From: Streptomyces griseoflavus
GTDB lineage: Bacteria > Actinomycetota > Actinomycetes > Streptomycetales > Streptomycetaceae
Assembly: GCF_014649995.1 (NCBI RefSeq)
Contig: NZ_BMUC01000002.1
Location: 1-64,000, forward strand
DNA length: 64,000 nucleotides
Direction of reading: 5' to 3'
Both the position numbers and the translations under genes were made by a program. Positions 18,332-26,720 of this stretch are shown here, one piece after another. The notes beneath the pieces are model-generated. The model made no database searches. It worked only from the letters and a program-made list of their open reading frames with translations, and was not told the origin of the DNA. Positions within the stretch are counted from its first letter, which is position 1, and each line of letters begins with the position of its first letter.

Positions 18332-19357
18332 TCACGGGGGTGGAGCGTGTGCGGGCGAGGACGGGCCCCGCAGCGGAACGAGGGCGTGCGCGGGGAACCG
18401 GGCGGGGACGGGGACGGCCAGGCGCACCTCGGTGCCGCCGACGGCACGGGACTCCACGCTCACCACGGCGCCGACGAGCAGGGCGCGCTCCCGCATCCCG
18501 CGCAGGCCGGCGCCCTCCTCGGCCCGGCCGATGCCCCGCCCGTCGTCACGGACCCTCAGCTCGACACCGCCGGAGGTGCGGTACAGGGCGATTTCGGCGC
18601 GGCGGGCGCCGGAGTGCCGGGCGGTGTTGGTGAGACCCTCCTGGGCGACCCGGTAGATGACCAGCTCCGTCTCCCGGTCCAGCTCCGGCAGGTCCGGGGC
18701 GAGGCTGTGCTGCACGCTCAGACCGGGGCCGCCGAACTCGGTGGCGAGGGCCTTGAGGGCGCTGGCCAGGCCCAGCTCGTCGAGCACCCCCGGGCGCAGC
18801 CGGCGGGCGATGCGCCGGATCTCCTCCAGGCTGGCCCGGGTGGTCTCCTGCACCGACCGCAGTTCCTCGCGCAGCTCGGGCGGGGAGTGGTCGGCGGCGC
18901 GCTTGAGCTGGAGCAGGACGGCGGTCAGGGACTGGCCGACCTCGTCGTGCAGTTCCTGGGCGACGCGACGGCGTTCGCCCTCCTGCGCGGACAGGGCGCG
19001 GGCGCTGCTGGTGGCGCGCTCGTCCTCCAGGCGGTCGAGCATGGTGTTGAACGTGGTGATCAGTTCGGCGATCTCGCCGCGCCCGCCGACGGCGGGGCGG
19101 CGTCCCGGCCGGAGCAGGTCGGTGGTGGTCATCGCGCGGGTCAGCCGCTGCAGCGGCGCGAGCCCGACGCGCAGCAGCAGCGCGTTGGCGACCAGCATGG
19201 CGGCCAGGCCCACGGTGAGGACCGCGGCCTCGGTGAGCAGTACGGGGGTGGATACGGTGACCGGTCCCAGCAGCAGGGCCGTGGCGACGATGAGCACGAC
19301 GGCGTTCAGCATGAAGATCCGCCAGAACAGAGGCACCCGTTGTCGCCTCCTCGCCAT
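18332..19357 (-). CDS. HisKA_3-type sensor histidine kinase
   Basis: 341 aa. Two membrane segments near residues 12-62 are separated by a very short external loop, so sensing is probably within the membrane. A HAMP domain follows (about 63-115), then the HisKA_3 phospho-acceptor helix (EGERRRVAQELHDEVGQSL, His near 135) and an HATPase_c domain (RDDGRGIG). It is paired with the downstream NarL-type regulator. The start MARRRQ is chosen because the membrane domain begins just after it. Confidence 0.9.
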   Translation of the reverse strand: MARRRQRVPLFWRIFMLNAVVLIVATALLLGPVTVSTPVLLTEAAVLTVGLAAMLVANALLLRVGLAPLQRLTRAMTTTDLLRPGRRPAVGGRGEIAELITTFNTMLDRLEDERATSSARALSAQEGERRRVAQELHDEVGQSLTAVLLQLKRAADHSPPELREELRSVQETTRASLEEIRRIARRLRPGVLDELGLASALKALATEFGGPGLSVQHSLAPDLPELDRETELVIYRVAQEGLTNTARHSGARRAEIALYRTSGGVELRVRDDGRGIGRAEEGAGLRGMRERALLVGAVVSVESRAVGGTEVRLAVPVPARFPAHALVPLRGPSSPAHAPPP

Positions 19358-19776
19358 GGCGCGCTCACCCGGGCTCCCGGTGCGGCGGGAGCCCGCGACG
19401 GGCCCGCGGACCGGGGGCGCGGCGCGGGCCGTCACCCTCCAGCCTGTGCCTTGATCAGCCGTCGCGCCATCCGTGACAACCCCCATTTTCCGGCTGCGGG
19501 TCCGGCCGTGCGGCGCTCGGCGTGCACACCGCCCCCCGCCGGAAATGGGGCCCCTCCGGTCCGGGGATGGGGCCCGCGACCGATGGCCCCGACGGGGGGT
19601 GCCGGGGGAGCCTGGAGTCTCCGGTACCGGACGATACGAGAGATCGAAATACGGGCAAACACCTTTGTACCGGCCCGAGTTCGCAGCAGGCCCGTGAACC
19701 CTCCGTCCGTCCCGCGGTACCGGGACGACGGCCGCCGGCTTGTCAGCGTGCGGCCACCTTCTGGGAAGGAGGAGCC
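19358..19776. other. Divergent control region between the kinase and DUF3040 genes
   Basis: No credible gene in these 419 bases. On the left is a GC-rich stretch with two GGGGCCC-like blocks; on the right a CGAAATACGGGCAAACACC stretch of lower GC just before the DUF3040 leader. A TGAACC at 19695-19700 lacks the matching -10 found elsewhere in the window. Confidence 0.4.
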
Positions 19777-20100
19777 GTGCCCCGGCCCCACGACGATCGC
19801 CTGGTCGCCCTCGCGGCCCGACTCGAGCGCGAGGATCCCCGGTTCGCCCGTTCGCTGTCCACCGGGCAGCCGACCCGCCCCCGTGAGTACCGGCGCACCG
19901 GCGCCTGGTGGGCGCTGGTCATCGGGGTGCTGATGCTGATCGCGGGAGTGATCGTCCCGGACGGACTGCTCATCGCGGCGGGCCTGGTCCTCTCCGGCAT
20001 CGCCGTCCAGCTCCTCGACCCCGAACGCCGTCACACGCCCCGCGGGTCCCGCGCTCCGCGTACGCCCCGTACACCGCGTACGCCTCGTACGCCCCGCTGA
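19777..20100 (+). CDS. DUF3040 small membrane protein
   Basis: 107 aa. A charged N-terminus containing LAARLEREDPRFARSL, the signature of DUF3040, precedes two closely packed membrane helices (about residues 45-85). The tail is a short Arg-Thr-Pro repeat (RTP four times). GTG start with a strong AAGGAGG. DUF3040 proteins are widespread in actinobacteria and have no established function. It converges on the ECF sigma gene. Confidence 0.85.
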   Translation: MPRPHDDRLVALAARLEREDPRFARSLSTGQPTRPREYRRTGAWWALVIGVLMLIAGVIVPDGLLIAAGLVLSGIAVQLLDPERRHTPRGSRAPRTPRTPRTPRTPR

Positions 20101-20138
20101 CCGCGCGCCGGCCCCGCCGCGGGCTCCGGCGCCTCCGC

Positions 20139-20684
20139 TCACCGCACCCCGCGTTCCGCCAGCGCCGCCTTCAGGCTGCGCAGGGCGTAGTACACGCGGG
20201 ACTTCACGGTCCCCTGCGGGACGCCCAGGGCGACGGCCGCCTGCTGGGTGGTGCGGTCCGCCAGGAAGGTCGCCCGCAGCGCGTCGCGGTGCGCGGGGGT
20301 CAGCGTCTCGAGGGCGTCGTTGACCACGATGGACGACAGCATGCGCTCGATGTCGTCCGACTCCGCGCCCAGCTCCGTCAGCCAGGTGGCCCCGCCTATC
20401 TCCAGCGGGCGGGCGCTGCGGGCGCGGTGCCCGTCGATGACGAGGTTGCGGGCGACGCGGAACATCCAGGGGCGCACCGCCATGCCCTCGTCGTCGGCCA
20501 GGTTCTGCTTGTTCCAGCAGCGCAGCAGCGTCTCCTGGACGACGTCCTCCGTGCGGTGGGTGTCCCCGCCCAGCATGCGCAGCACGTACGCGTACAGCGC
20601 CGGCCCGTGTTCGAGGTAGAGGTCGCGCAGCGCCCGTTCCTCGGGGGAGGCGGCACTCGCCGATCCGATGACTGTCACGTTCAT
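20139..20684 (-). CDS. ECF-type RNA polymerase sigma factor, orphan
   Basis: 181 aa. Region 2 (ALYAYVLRMLGGDTHRTEDVVQETLLRCW, about residues 30-58) and region 4 (LTPAHRDALRATFLADRTTQQAAVALGVPQGTVKSRVYYALRSL, about 127-170) are complete, with no extra domain. GGGAG lies five bases before ATG. No zinc-finger anti-sigma gene is adjacent, which is unusual for this group. Upstream is GGAAC N16 CGTT, a plausible autoregulatory ECF promoter. It is the nearest candidate sigma for the TGAACC promoters of the following 23 kb, but nothing in the sequence proves that link. Confidence 0.92.
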   Translation of the reverse strand: MNVTVIGSASAASPEERALRDLYLEHGPALYAYVLRMLGGDTHRTEDVVQETLLRCWNKQNLADDEGMAVRPWMFRVARNLVIDGHRARSARPLEIGGATWLTELGAESDDIERMLSSIVVNDALETLTPAHRDALRATFLADRTTQQAAVALGVPQGTVKSRVYYALRSLKAALAERGVR

Positions 20685-20751
20685 GGTTGCTCCCGCTCCG
20701 TGGGCCGACCGGCCCCGACGCGGCCTGCGTCGGGACCGGAGCTCTTGGCGG

Positions 20752-20776
20752 AACGGAGTGTTCCGAGGGGCGTTCC
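20752..20776 (-). promoter_or_regulatory. ECF-type promoter of the sigma factor gene
   Basis: Leftward GGAAC (20776-20772), N16, CGTT (20755-20752), about 68 bases before the sigma start. The elements match the general ECF pattern and suggest autoregulation. Confidence 0.5.
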
Positions 20777-20852
20777 ACGTTCGTTTGACGTCCGGTGTGC
20801 GCTCCGATGGACGCGCAGGCCGGAAGGGGGGTGAAGGGGTGATCCGAATGCT

Positions 20853-22175
20853 TCAGACGTGCGCGAGGAGCGCCTCCACCTGTTCACGGGTCCGCTCGGC
20901 GAGTTCCGCCTGGCCGGCGGTGAGCGTGCCGAGGTCGCGCAGGGTGTCCCACATGTGCAGCAGTTCCGTGCCGTGCACCGCAGCGGCCCGGTCGTCCTCG
21001 ATGTGCTGCCAGGCCGCCGCCGCCCGCGCCACGTCCGACGGGGCCCGCTCGTCCCCGTTCACGCACCGGATGCGGGCCACGCCGAGAGCCAGCACCGTGG
21101 CTTCGCGGTGGTCGCCGCACAGGTGGGCCAGGTACGCCTCCAGCGCGCGGGCCTCCACCGCGTGCGGATGATCGGCACCGACCGTCTCGGCCAGGCTCTC
21201 GCGCAGCGTGGTGGCGTCGGCGTACGCCTCGTCGAGCCGCCCGGCCGCCGCCTCCGCGTTGATCCGCCCGATCCGCTCCGCGACGTCCCCGGCGAGCCCG
21301 CCGCCGGGGGCGGCCGCCGGTGGTGCGGGAGTGGGGACTTCCGGCGCCATGGAGGCGGGGGGTGCCTGCGGCACCGGGGTGGGGACATCCGGCGCCATGG
21401 AGGCGAGGGGTGCCTGCGGCGCCGGGATGGTGACATCCGGCGCCGGGACGGCGTGGGACGCGGCGGTGGCGCGGGCCCGGGTGACCGCCGCGCTGAGAGC
21501 GGAGGTGAGGGGGGCCGGCCGGGGGGCGGGGCCGGAGGCGGGTGCGGCGGGACCGGAGGGCGGCACGCCGGCGGGATCGGAGGGCGGCACGGCGGAGCCG
21601 GAAACCGACTCGCCGGGACCCGAGGGCGGCACAGCGCGGTCCTCGGCCGACTCGGCGGCTCCGGAAGCCGACACGGCGGGGCCCGGGACCGACACCTCGG
21701 CAGGACCGGAGAGCGACATGGCAGGGGCCGAGGGCGGTTCGGCGGGGGTCGGGGGCTCGGCGGGGGTCGGGGGTTGGGCGAGGTGTGGGGCAGCCGGCGC
21801 GTCTGAGAGGGCGGAGGGCTGTGAGGGTCCCGGGATCTGCAGGAGTTCAGGGGTCTGCGACGGTTCCGGGACCTGCGAGGGCCCCGGGACCTGCGACGGT
21901 TCCGGGGACTGCGGGGGAACGGAGGCGGCCGGGGGTTCCGGGGTGGAGGCGTCGAGGAGGCGGCTGGAGCCGTCCGGGGAGATCTCCAGGAGGAAGTGGC
22001 CGGTGTCGGGGCCGTCGTTCACCGTGGCGCGGACCGCGGCGGCGCGTTCCTGGGCGTGGCGCTGCAACCGGTCCAGCACCGCGTCGTGGACGGACTCGCC
22101 CGGCGCGGGGACGAGGGGTGTCCCGTCGATCTCGGCGAGTCTGTCGTCGGTGATGCGTACCCGGAAGTGGGACAT
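20853..22175 (-). CDS. Unknown protein: shared N-terminal domain, Ser/Pro linker, TPR-like C-terminus
   Basis: 440 aa. Residues 1-75 form a small alpha/beta domain (IDGTPLVPAPGESVHDAVLD, then SPDGSSRLL) that recurs at the N-terminus of the membrane protein at 42410. Residues 80-290 are a Pro/Ser/Gly low-complexity linker with imperfect repeats, including a tandem duplication around 21340-21435. The last ~150 residues are helical and TPR-like. It lies 11 bases after the lytic transglycosylase gene, with GAGGAG before ATG, so both come from the promoter at 23065-23093. It may be a cytoplasmic regulator or scaffold of the secretion cluster; this is inference. Confidence 0.8.
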   Translation of the reverse strand: MSHFRVRITDDRLAEIDGTPLVPAPGESVHDAVLDRLQRHAQERAAAVRATVNDGPDTGHFLLEISPDGSSRLLDASTPEPPAASVPPQSPEPSQVPGPSQVPEPSQTPELLQIPGPSQPSALSDAPAAPHLAQPPTPAEPPTPAEPPSAPAMSLSGPAEVSVPGPAVSASGAAESAEDRAVPPSGPGESVSGSAVPPSDPAGVPPSGPAAPASGPAPRPAPLTSALSAAVTRARATAASHAVPAPDVTIPAPQAPLASMAPDVPTPVPQAPPASMAPEVPTPAPPAAAPGGGLAGDVAERIGRINAEAAAGRLDEAYADATTLRESLAETVGADHPHAVEARALEAYLAHLCGDHREATVLALGVARIRCVNGDERAPSDVARAAAAWQHIEDDRAAAVHGTELLHMWDTLRDLGTLTAGQAELAERTREQVEALLAHV

Positions 22176-22186
22176 GGCTCATCTCC

Positions 22187-22987
22187 TCAGGCGGGGGAAG
22201 CGGCGGGGTCGGGGGTGACGCCGGGGGTGGCGCCGTCCGGCGGGGCGGCGACACCGGCGTACTTGGCGAACTGGGCGCGCACGGCGGCGACGTAGCCCTG
22301 GGCCTCGTTCGTCCGGGGCAGGCCCCCGGCGGCGAGGACGGTGTCGATCCCCACGTGGTAGGCGGCCAGCGTGAGGTCCAGGGCGTCGCCCTCGGCGCGG
22401 CCGTCGTCGAGGGCCTGCTGGACCTGCTCCGCGAGGGCGCACAGGTAGCGGCCCTGGGCCATGACGGAGTCCTCCGCGTCCAGCGCCGAGACCTCGTCGT
22501 TGTCGTCGTCGTCCTCGCCGTACTCCTCGAACACCTCGGGCGGCAGCTGCGAGAGGCCCCGTTCTCCGCCGGAACCGACCAGCGAGGCGTCGAAGCCGGA
22601 CTCGTACTCGATCTGGGCGGCGATGACGATCGGTCCGATCGCCTCGCACACGGCCCCGGCGTCCTTGATGGGCTCCACCAGGTCCTCGGGGACGGTGGAC
22701 TCCTCCAGTTCGCCCTTGCCGTCGCCCTCGAAGACGTCCATGACCTGCTGCGCGATCTCCTCGTTGGACGCGCCGTCACCACCGCCGCCGCCACCGCCGA
22801 AGAGCAGGATGAGCGCGATGAGCGGGGCGAGCAGGACACCGAACCCGCAGATGATGATCACGACGATCGCGCCGCCGGCCAGCACGACCGGGGACAGCAG
22901 GCAGCCGCAGCCCGTCCCGGCGATGACCGTGTTCCTGGTGGCGGTGGAGGCACCGCCCTCCGCGCTCCGATCCGAACCCGCACCCAT
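22187..22987 (-). CDS. Membrane-anchored lytic transglycosylase-like protein (VirB1-like)
   Basis: 266 aa. The N-terminus has a strongly hydrophobic segment (about residues 30-68) ending in a Gly run, an anchor with the remainder outside. The domain at about 115-245 looks like an SLT/lysozyme fold: IVIAAQIEYESGF (catalytic Glu candidate), ERGLSQLPPEVF, and LTLAAYHVG. It would open the peptidoglycan for an assembling secretion apparatus, the job of VirB1. The start ATG 22987 replaces a long spurious extension. It is first in a leftward operon and divergent from the T4SS-like operon. Confidence 0.83.
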   Translation of the reverse strand: MGAGSDRSAEGGASTATRNTVIAGTGCGCLLSPVVLAGGAIVVIIICGFGVLLAPLIALILLFGGGGGGGDGASNEEIAQQVMDVFEGDGKGELEESTVPEDLVEPIKDAGAVCEAIGPIVIAAQIEYESGFDASLVGSGGERGLSQLPPEVFEEYGEDDDDNDEVSALDAEDSVMAQGRYLCALAEQVQQALDDGRAEGDALDLTLAAYHVGIDTVLAAGGLPRTNEAQGYVAAVRAQFAKYAGVAAPPDGATPGVTPDPAASPA

Positions 22988-23013
22988 CGGCTCCCGCCTT
23001 CTTCCCCTCGTCT

Positions 23014-23043
23014 TGAACCGCTGTCGCCGGGCGGACCGTTGTG
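23014..23043 (+). promoter_or_regulatory. Cluster promoter P2 (T4SS-like operon)
   Basis: TGAACC 23014-23019, N17, CGTTGTG 23037-23043; preceded by T as TTGAACC. It faces P1 head to head. Confidence 0.7.
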
Positions 23044-23064
23044 CTGTCCGACGGGCTCGGCAGA

Positions 23065-23093
23065 CGCAACGGACTGCCGGGCGAACAGGTTCA
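23065..23093 (-). promoter_or_regulatory. Cluster promoter P1 (lytic transglycosylase operon)
   Basis: Leftward TGAACC (23093-23088), N16, CGTTGCG (23071-23065). It faces P2, so the two predicted transcripts overlap by about 10 bases at their 5' ends. Confidence 0.65.
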
Positions 23094-23157
23094 AAACCGG
23101 CGTGAATCAGATGACCGCAAGCAGCGCGAGCACGAGCGAAGAGGGAGGCGGGTACGC

Positions 23158-23928
23158 ATGAGCACTCCTTCGGCCAGGCCGTCGGTCCCGCAGGGGTGGA
23201 TACGGGGCCCGAAGTCCGCACCGCCCACGGGCCCGGACACGCGGCCGGCCACGGACGGGGGCGCGGGGGGACCGGCGCCGGGGCCCGACGGTCAGACGCC
23301 CGCACCCACGGAGCACGCTACGGGCCGGGGCCCGGCGGCCCCCGCCGGGAACACGCGGGTGGCCGAGGGCTCCGGCGCACGGCCGAAGCGTCCCGCTCCT
23401 CGCCGTACCACCCCCCTGCGCCGTGCCGCCCCCGTGTCCGGTGAGCCCAGTTGGGGCGAGCCGCGGCGGGGCGGGGCCGGCCGGGCGAAGACCCGTGACA
23501 CGGTCGGCTGGGTCAAGGCGCACGGCGGCGCGGGAGCGACCTCGCTGGCCGACGTCCTCGGTGGTGTGGACGTCGGCGCGCGCTGGCCGGACCCCTCCCG
23601 GGGGGAGCCGCACCGGGTCGTGCTGGTCGGCAGGACCAGCGCGCGGGGACTGCGGTCCGTCTCCCGGGCGCTCGGTGAACTGCGCGGGGAGGACGGACCC
23701 CGGGGCCTGGACCTGCTGGCCGTCGTCCTCGTCGCCGACGCGCCCGGCCGGCTGCCGCTCGGCCTGCTGGGCCGCATCCGGGTGCTGCGCTCCGTCGTCC
23801 ACGTGCACCGGGTGCCGTGGATACCGGCGTGGCGCATGGACCGCCGGCCCAGGACCCTTCCCCGGCAGCTCGTCACCCTCGCCGACCTGGTGGGCGGCGA
23901 ACCGTACGCCGAGGAAGCGGTGTCGTGA
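23158..23928 (+). CDS. DUF6668-like protein, first gene of the T4SS-like operon
   Basis: 256 aa, no membrane segment. A ~100-residue Pro/Gly/Arg-rich disordered N-terminus precedes a compact alpha/beta domain (about 115-256) beginning GWVKAHGGAGATSLADVLGG, a degenerate P-loop-like stretch, and containing HRVVLVGRTSARGLRSV. The fold resembles P-loop chromosome-partitioning ATPases without a complete Walker A. The family label is from memory. ATG has GAGGGAGG twelve bases before. Its stop overlaps the next start (GTGA), indicating translational coupling. Confidence 0.78.
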   Translation: MSTPSARPSVPQGWIRGPKSAPPTGPDTRPATDGGAGGPAPGPDGQTPAPTEHATGRGPAAPAGNTRVAEGSGARPKRPAPRRTTPLRRAAPVSGEPSWGEPRRGGAGRAKTRDTVGWVKAHGGAGATSLADVLGGVDVGARWPDPSRGEPHRVVLVGRTSARGLRSVSRALGELRGEDGPRGLDLLAVVLVADAPGRLPLGLLGRIRVLRSVVHVHRVPWIPAWRMDRRPRTLPRQLVTLADLVGGEPYAEEAVS

Positions 23929-24209
23929 TCCCCTTCCCGCACGGCGCCCGGTTCCTGGCCGCCCCCTACGTTCCCGGCGGCGACGCCCAGACGATCATCA
24001 ACCTGCTCGCCTGGTGCGTCTCGGCGGGCGGTGTCTTCGGGCTGATCGTGATCGGCACCAACATGGCGATCCAGCTCAACCGCGGCGATCCGGGCGAGGG
24101 TTCGTCGCACTTCCGAGGTGTCTTCTTCGTCGCCCTCGCCTGTCTGGTCGCCTCGACCGCCCGCCCGCTCGTCGGGGCGCTGGGGAGCCTGGAGCTCCTG
24201 GGCCCCTGA
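23925..24209 (+). CDS. Small two-helix membrane protein, pilin-like
   Basis: 94 aa with two membrane helices (about residues 22-45 and 62-82) around a short charged loop containing QLNRGDPGEGSSHFR. The size and topology match VirB2/TrbC-type pilin subunits of type IV secretion systems, though no motif proves it. The GTG start overlaps the previous stop. Followed 69 bases later by a second protein of the same size and topology. Confidence 0.78.
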   Translation: MIPFPHGARFLAAPYVPGGDAQTIINLLAWCVSAGGVFGLIVIGTNMAIQLNRGDPGEGSSHFRGVFFVALACLVASTARPLVGALGSLELLGP

Positions 24210-24278
24210 GCGCACGGACCCTTCCGTCACCCTCCTCGCCCGTCGCTCACGGTGGGCGCCTACCTTTCGGAGACCTCC

Positions 24279-24566
24279 ATGTCCTCACTGCTCCTCGAGA
24301 CCTCCAGGTTCCTGGCCGCCGGCGTGCCCCAGCCGGAACGGCAGGCACCCGGCGACCTGACGGAGAAGGTCAACACGGTGCTCGGCATAGCCGCCTGGGC
24401 CGGCACCGCCGCCGGCGTGGCCGGGGTGCTGATCACCGGCGCGATGATGGCCATCTCCGTGAAGCGGGGCGAGAGTTCCGAGCACATGAGCCGCCTCGGC
24501 ATGGTGCTCGGCGGCTGCGTCCTGGTGGCCACCGCGGGCCCGCTGGTCCAGTTCGTGTTCGCCTGA
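24279..24566 (+). CDS. Second small two-helix membrane protein, pilin-like
   Basis: 95 aa. After a ~35-residue N-terminal part come two helices (VLGIAAWAGTAAGVAGVLITGAMM is cut by topology into the first at about 37-58; the second at about 72-92) separated by the basic loop SVKRGESSEHMSR. The arrangement parallels the preceding gene, including a charged loop with Ser/Glu/His, suggesting an ancient duplication. ATG 24279 is chosen for GGAGA six bases before it over an upstream GTG at 24252. Confidence 0.75.
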   Translation: MSSLLLETSRFLAAGVPQPERQAPGDLTEKVNTVLGIAAWAGTAAGVAGVLITGAMMAISVKRGESSEHMSRLGMVLGGCVLVATAGPLVQFVFA

Positions 24567-24582
24567 CCCCGCGGCGGCCGAG

Positions 24583-25317
24583 ATGTTCACACGCAGCAGA
24601 CGGCGGGCCGAACCCTCCGGCCCCTACTGGCGCCAGCGCGGCTGGCAGCTGTCGGCGGGCTTCGTCGCCGTCGTGTTCGTCCTGGGCGGCACCATCGCGC
24701 TGACGTCCGGCGAGGACCGGCCGCGGGAGCCGGCCCCCGGCGGCCCGCTGGCGGGGCCGGACGTGACCGGGGACAGCCGGCCGCAGGGGTGCCGTACCGA
24801 CGACGGCGACGACGCGGTGCCCACCACCCCGCCGCAGGGCGTCGAGTGGCGCACGATCGGCGCGGTGCGTGTGCCGGTGTCCTCGGCCGCCGGCCCCACC
24901 CGGACCGACGGGGGCATACGGTGGTGCTTCGCGCACACGCCCGTCGGCGCCGTGCTGGCCGCCCACGTCATCCCGTCCCAGCTCAGCGAGCCCGGCTGGC
25001 GCAAGGTCCTCGACCAGCAGGTCGTGGCCGGGCCGGGACGCGACCGCTTCGAGTTCCAGCGCGGCCTGGTCCGGGACTCCTCCGCCGGCCGGTCCGACGC
25101 CGTCGCCACGTACGCCGGTTTCTCCGTCGCCTCGTACGAGGGCTCGGACGCGACCGTCGACCTGCTCATGCGGACCGGTTCCGGTTACGCGACGACCAGC
25201 ATCGACCTGCGCTGGAGCGGCGGCGACTGGAAGGTCCGGCCCTCCGACGGGGGTGATCCGCACACACCGGTGTCGGTGGTGCAGAACCCCCGCGGCTACG
25301 TCCTGTGGGGGCGCTGA
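24583..25317 (+). CDS. Single-pass membrane protein of the T4SS-like operon, VirB8-like topology
   Basis: 244 aa: a short basic cytoplasmic N-terminus, one membrane helix (about residues 23-43), then a ~200-residue outer domain with two Cys. The outer part contains a run of beta-strand-like segments (GCRTDDGDDAVPTTPPQG, VASYEGSDATVDLLMRTG). The layout resembles VirB8/TcpC assembly factors, but I see no specific motif. It lies 16 bases after the second pilin-like gene and one base before the next start, so it is firmly in the operon. Confidence 0.75.
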   Translation: MFTRSRRRAEPSGPYWRQRGWQLSAGFVAVVFVLGGTIALTSGEDRPREPAPGGPLAGPDVTGDSRPQGCRTDDGDDAVPTTPPQGVEWRTIGAVRVPVSSAAGPTRTDGGIRWCFAHTPVGAVLAAHVIPSQLSEPGWRKVLDQQVVAGPGRDRFEFQRGLVRDSSAGRSDAVATYAGFSVASYEGSDATVDLLMRTGSGYATTSIDLRWSGGDWKVRPSDGGDPHTPVSVVQNPRGYVLWGR

Positions 25318-25318
25318 C

Positions 25319-26563
25319 ATGGCGTGCACCACGGGAAATCCCGCCACCGACCTGTTCAAGGGGTTCTTCGAGTTCCTCGGCGATCCGGTGGGCACCATCA
25401 TCGACCTGATCGCGAAGTCGATCCTGGCCGGTGCGGTCACCGTCTTCGGCGACCTGGTCAGCAGCGTTCCGGGGCTGACCGGGACGACGACCGCCAAGGA
25501 GGTCAACAACCAGTCGCAGTGGATCGTGGTCTACCTGGCGGTCGGGTCGCTGCTGTTCGCGTCCGCCCGCATGGCCGTCGAGCGGCGCGGCGACGCCGGG
25601 GTGACCGCGCTGAAGGGCATCGCCCGGGTGATCCTGGTCTCCGGCGCCGCCACCACGGTCTTCGCGGCCGCCGCCCGGGTGTCGGAGGGCTACTCCGACC
25701 ACCTGTTCGCCGCCGGAGCGGAGCGGCTGCTGACGGACGTCGGCTGCGACAGCGACACCAGCCTCGGCAAGTCGTTCCTGCTGCTGATCATCGCGTTCCT
25801 GCTGCTGATCTCCGCGATCATCCACACGATCCTGCTCTACATCCGGCTCGGCGTGCTGATCGTGCTGCTGGGCACCCTGCCGCTGGCCGCCGCGGCCTCG
25901 ATGACGGACTGGGGCAACGGCTGGTGGCGCAAGCACATCGGCTGGATGATCGCCTGGCTGTTGTACAAACCGGCGGCGGCGCTCGTGATGTACGCGGGCA
26001 CGGCCATGATCAACTCCAATGAGGCGGGCAGCGAGTCCACCGAACGCATCGCCGGCATCGGCGTCATGCTGCTGTCCGCCGTCGCCCTGCCGGCGCTGCT
26101 GAAGCTGGTCATGCCGGCCACCGCCGCCCTCGGCGGTTCCGCCGCCATGTCCGGCGCGATGTCCCAGGCGGGCGGGGCGCTGGCGTCCGGCGCCCGCTCG
26201 ATCGCCGGCCGGAGCGCCGGCGGGGGCGGCGGGCAGGTCGGCCGGGCGGGACCGTCCGGCGCGGCCGGCACGTCCGGAGGCAGCGGTGCCGGCGGCTCGG
26301 CGGGCAAGTCCGGCCCGTCCGGATCCTCCGGCGGCAACGGCTCGGCGGGCGGTGCCGGCGCTCCGGGCGCGAGCGCGGCGGGCGCGGGCGGCTCGGCAGC
26401 GGGCGGGGCCGGAGCGGCGAGCGGGGCCACGCGGGCCGCCGCGGCCGCGGGCGGACCGGCCGGGATGGCCGTGGCCGCGGCGATCACCGCGGCCCAGACC
26501 GCCGGCCGGGTCGCGTCCGGAGCCGTGGACGACGCCGACGGCGAGCGGGGGCACAACACCTGA
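25319..26563 (+). CDS. VirB6/TrbL-like polytopic membrane protein
   Basis: 414 aa with about six membrane helices in residues 35-290: AGAVTVFGDLV, IVVYLAVGSLLFASA, ILVSGAATTVF, two tightly packed helices at about 160-195, and GWMIAWLLYKPAAALVMYAG. WWRKHIGWMIAWLLYKP is a conserved-looking central motif of this class. The last ~120 residues are a Gly/Ala/Ser-rich disordered tail. VirB6-type proteins form the inner-membrane channel. A 157-base GC-repeat gap separates it from the next gene, the only sizeable gap in the operon. Confidence 0.83.
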   Translation: MACTTGNPATDLFKGFFEFLGDPVGTIIDLIAKSILAGAVTVFGDLVSSVPGLTGTTTAKEVNNQSQWIVVYLAVGSLLFASARMAVERRGDAGVTALKGIARVILVSGAATTVFAAAARVSEGYSDHLFAAGAERLLTDVGCDSDTSLGKSFLLLIIAFLLLISAIIHTILLYIRLGVLIVLLGTLPLAAAASMTDWGNGWWRKHIGWMIAWLLYKPAAALVMYAGTAMINSNEAGSESTERIAGIGVMLLSAVALPALLKLVMPATAALGGSAAMSGAMSQAGGALASGARSIAGRSAGGGGGQVGRAGPSGAAGTSGGSGAGGSAGKSGPSGSSGGNGSAGGAGAPGASAAGAGGSAAGGAGAASGATRAAAAAGGPAGMAVAAAITAAQTAGRVASGAVDDADGERGHNT

Positions 26564-26582
26564 CCGCGGCCGTCGCCGGGCT

Positions 26583-26690
26583 CCCCCGGCCCCGGGGGCC
26601 CGGTGACCCGCCCCCGGGGAACCGGGTGATCCCTCCCCGGGGAAACCCCGGCGACCACTCCCCCGGGAACCCCGCCCCCGCCATCCCCAC
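26583..26690. repeat. Three imperfect CCCCGGGGAA repeats between operon genes
   Basis: CCCCCGGGGAACCGG, CCCCGGGGAAACCCC and CCCCCGGGAACCCC follow each other within ~70 bases. Each is partly self-complementary, so alternating hairpins are possible. This is the only spacer inside the T4SS-like operon long enough to act on expression. Confidence 0.55.
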
Positions 26691-26720
26691 CCACGCTTCA
26701 CGAAGGGAAACCGGACCCTC

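Noticed and set aside
19695-19717. TGAACC upstream of the DUF3040 gene
   Set aside because: Bases 17 downstream read TACCGG, not CGTnG, so the -10 half is missing.
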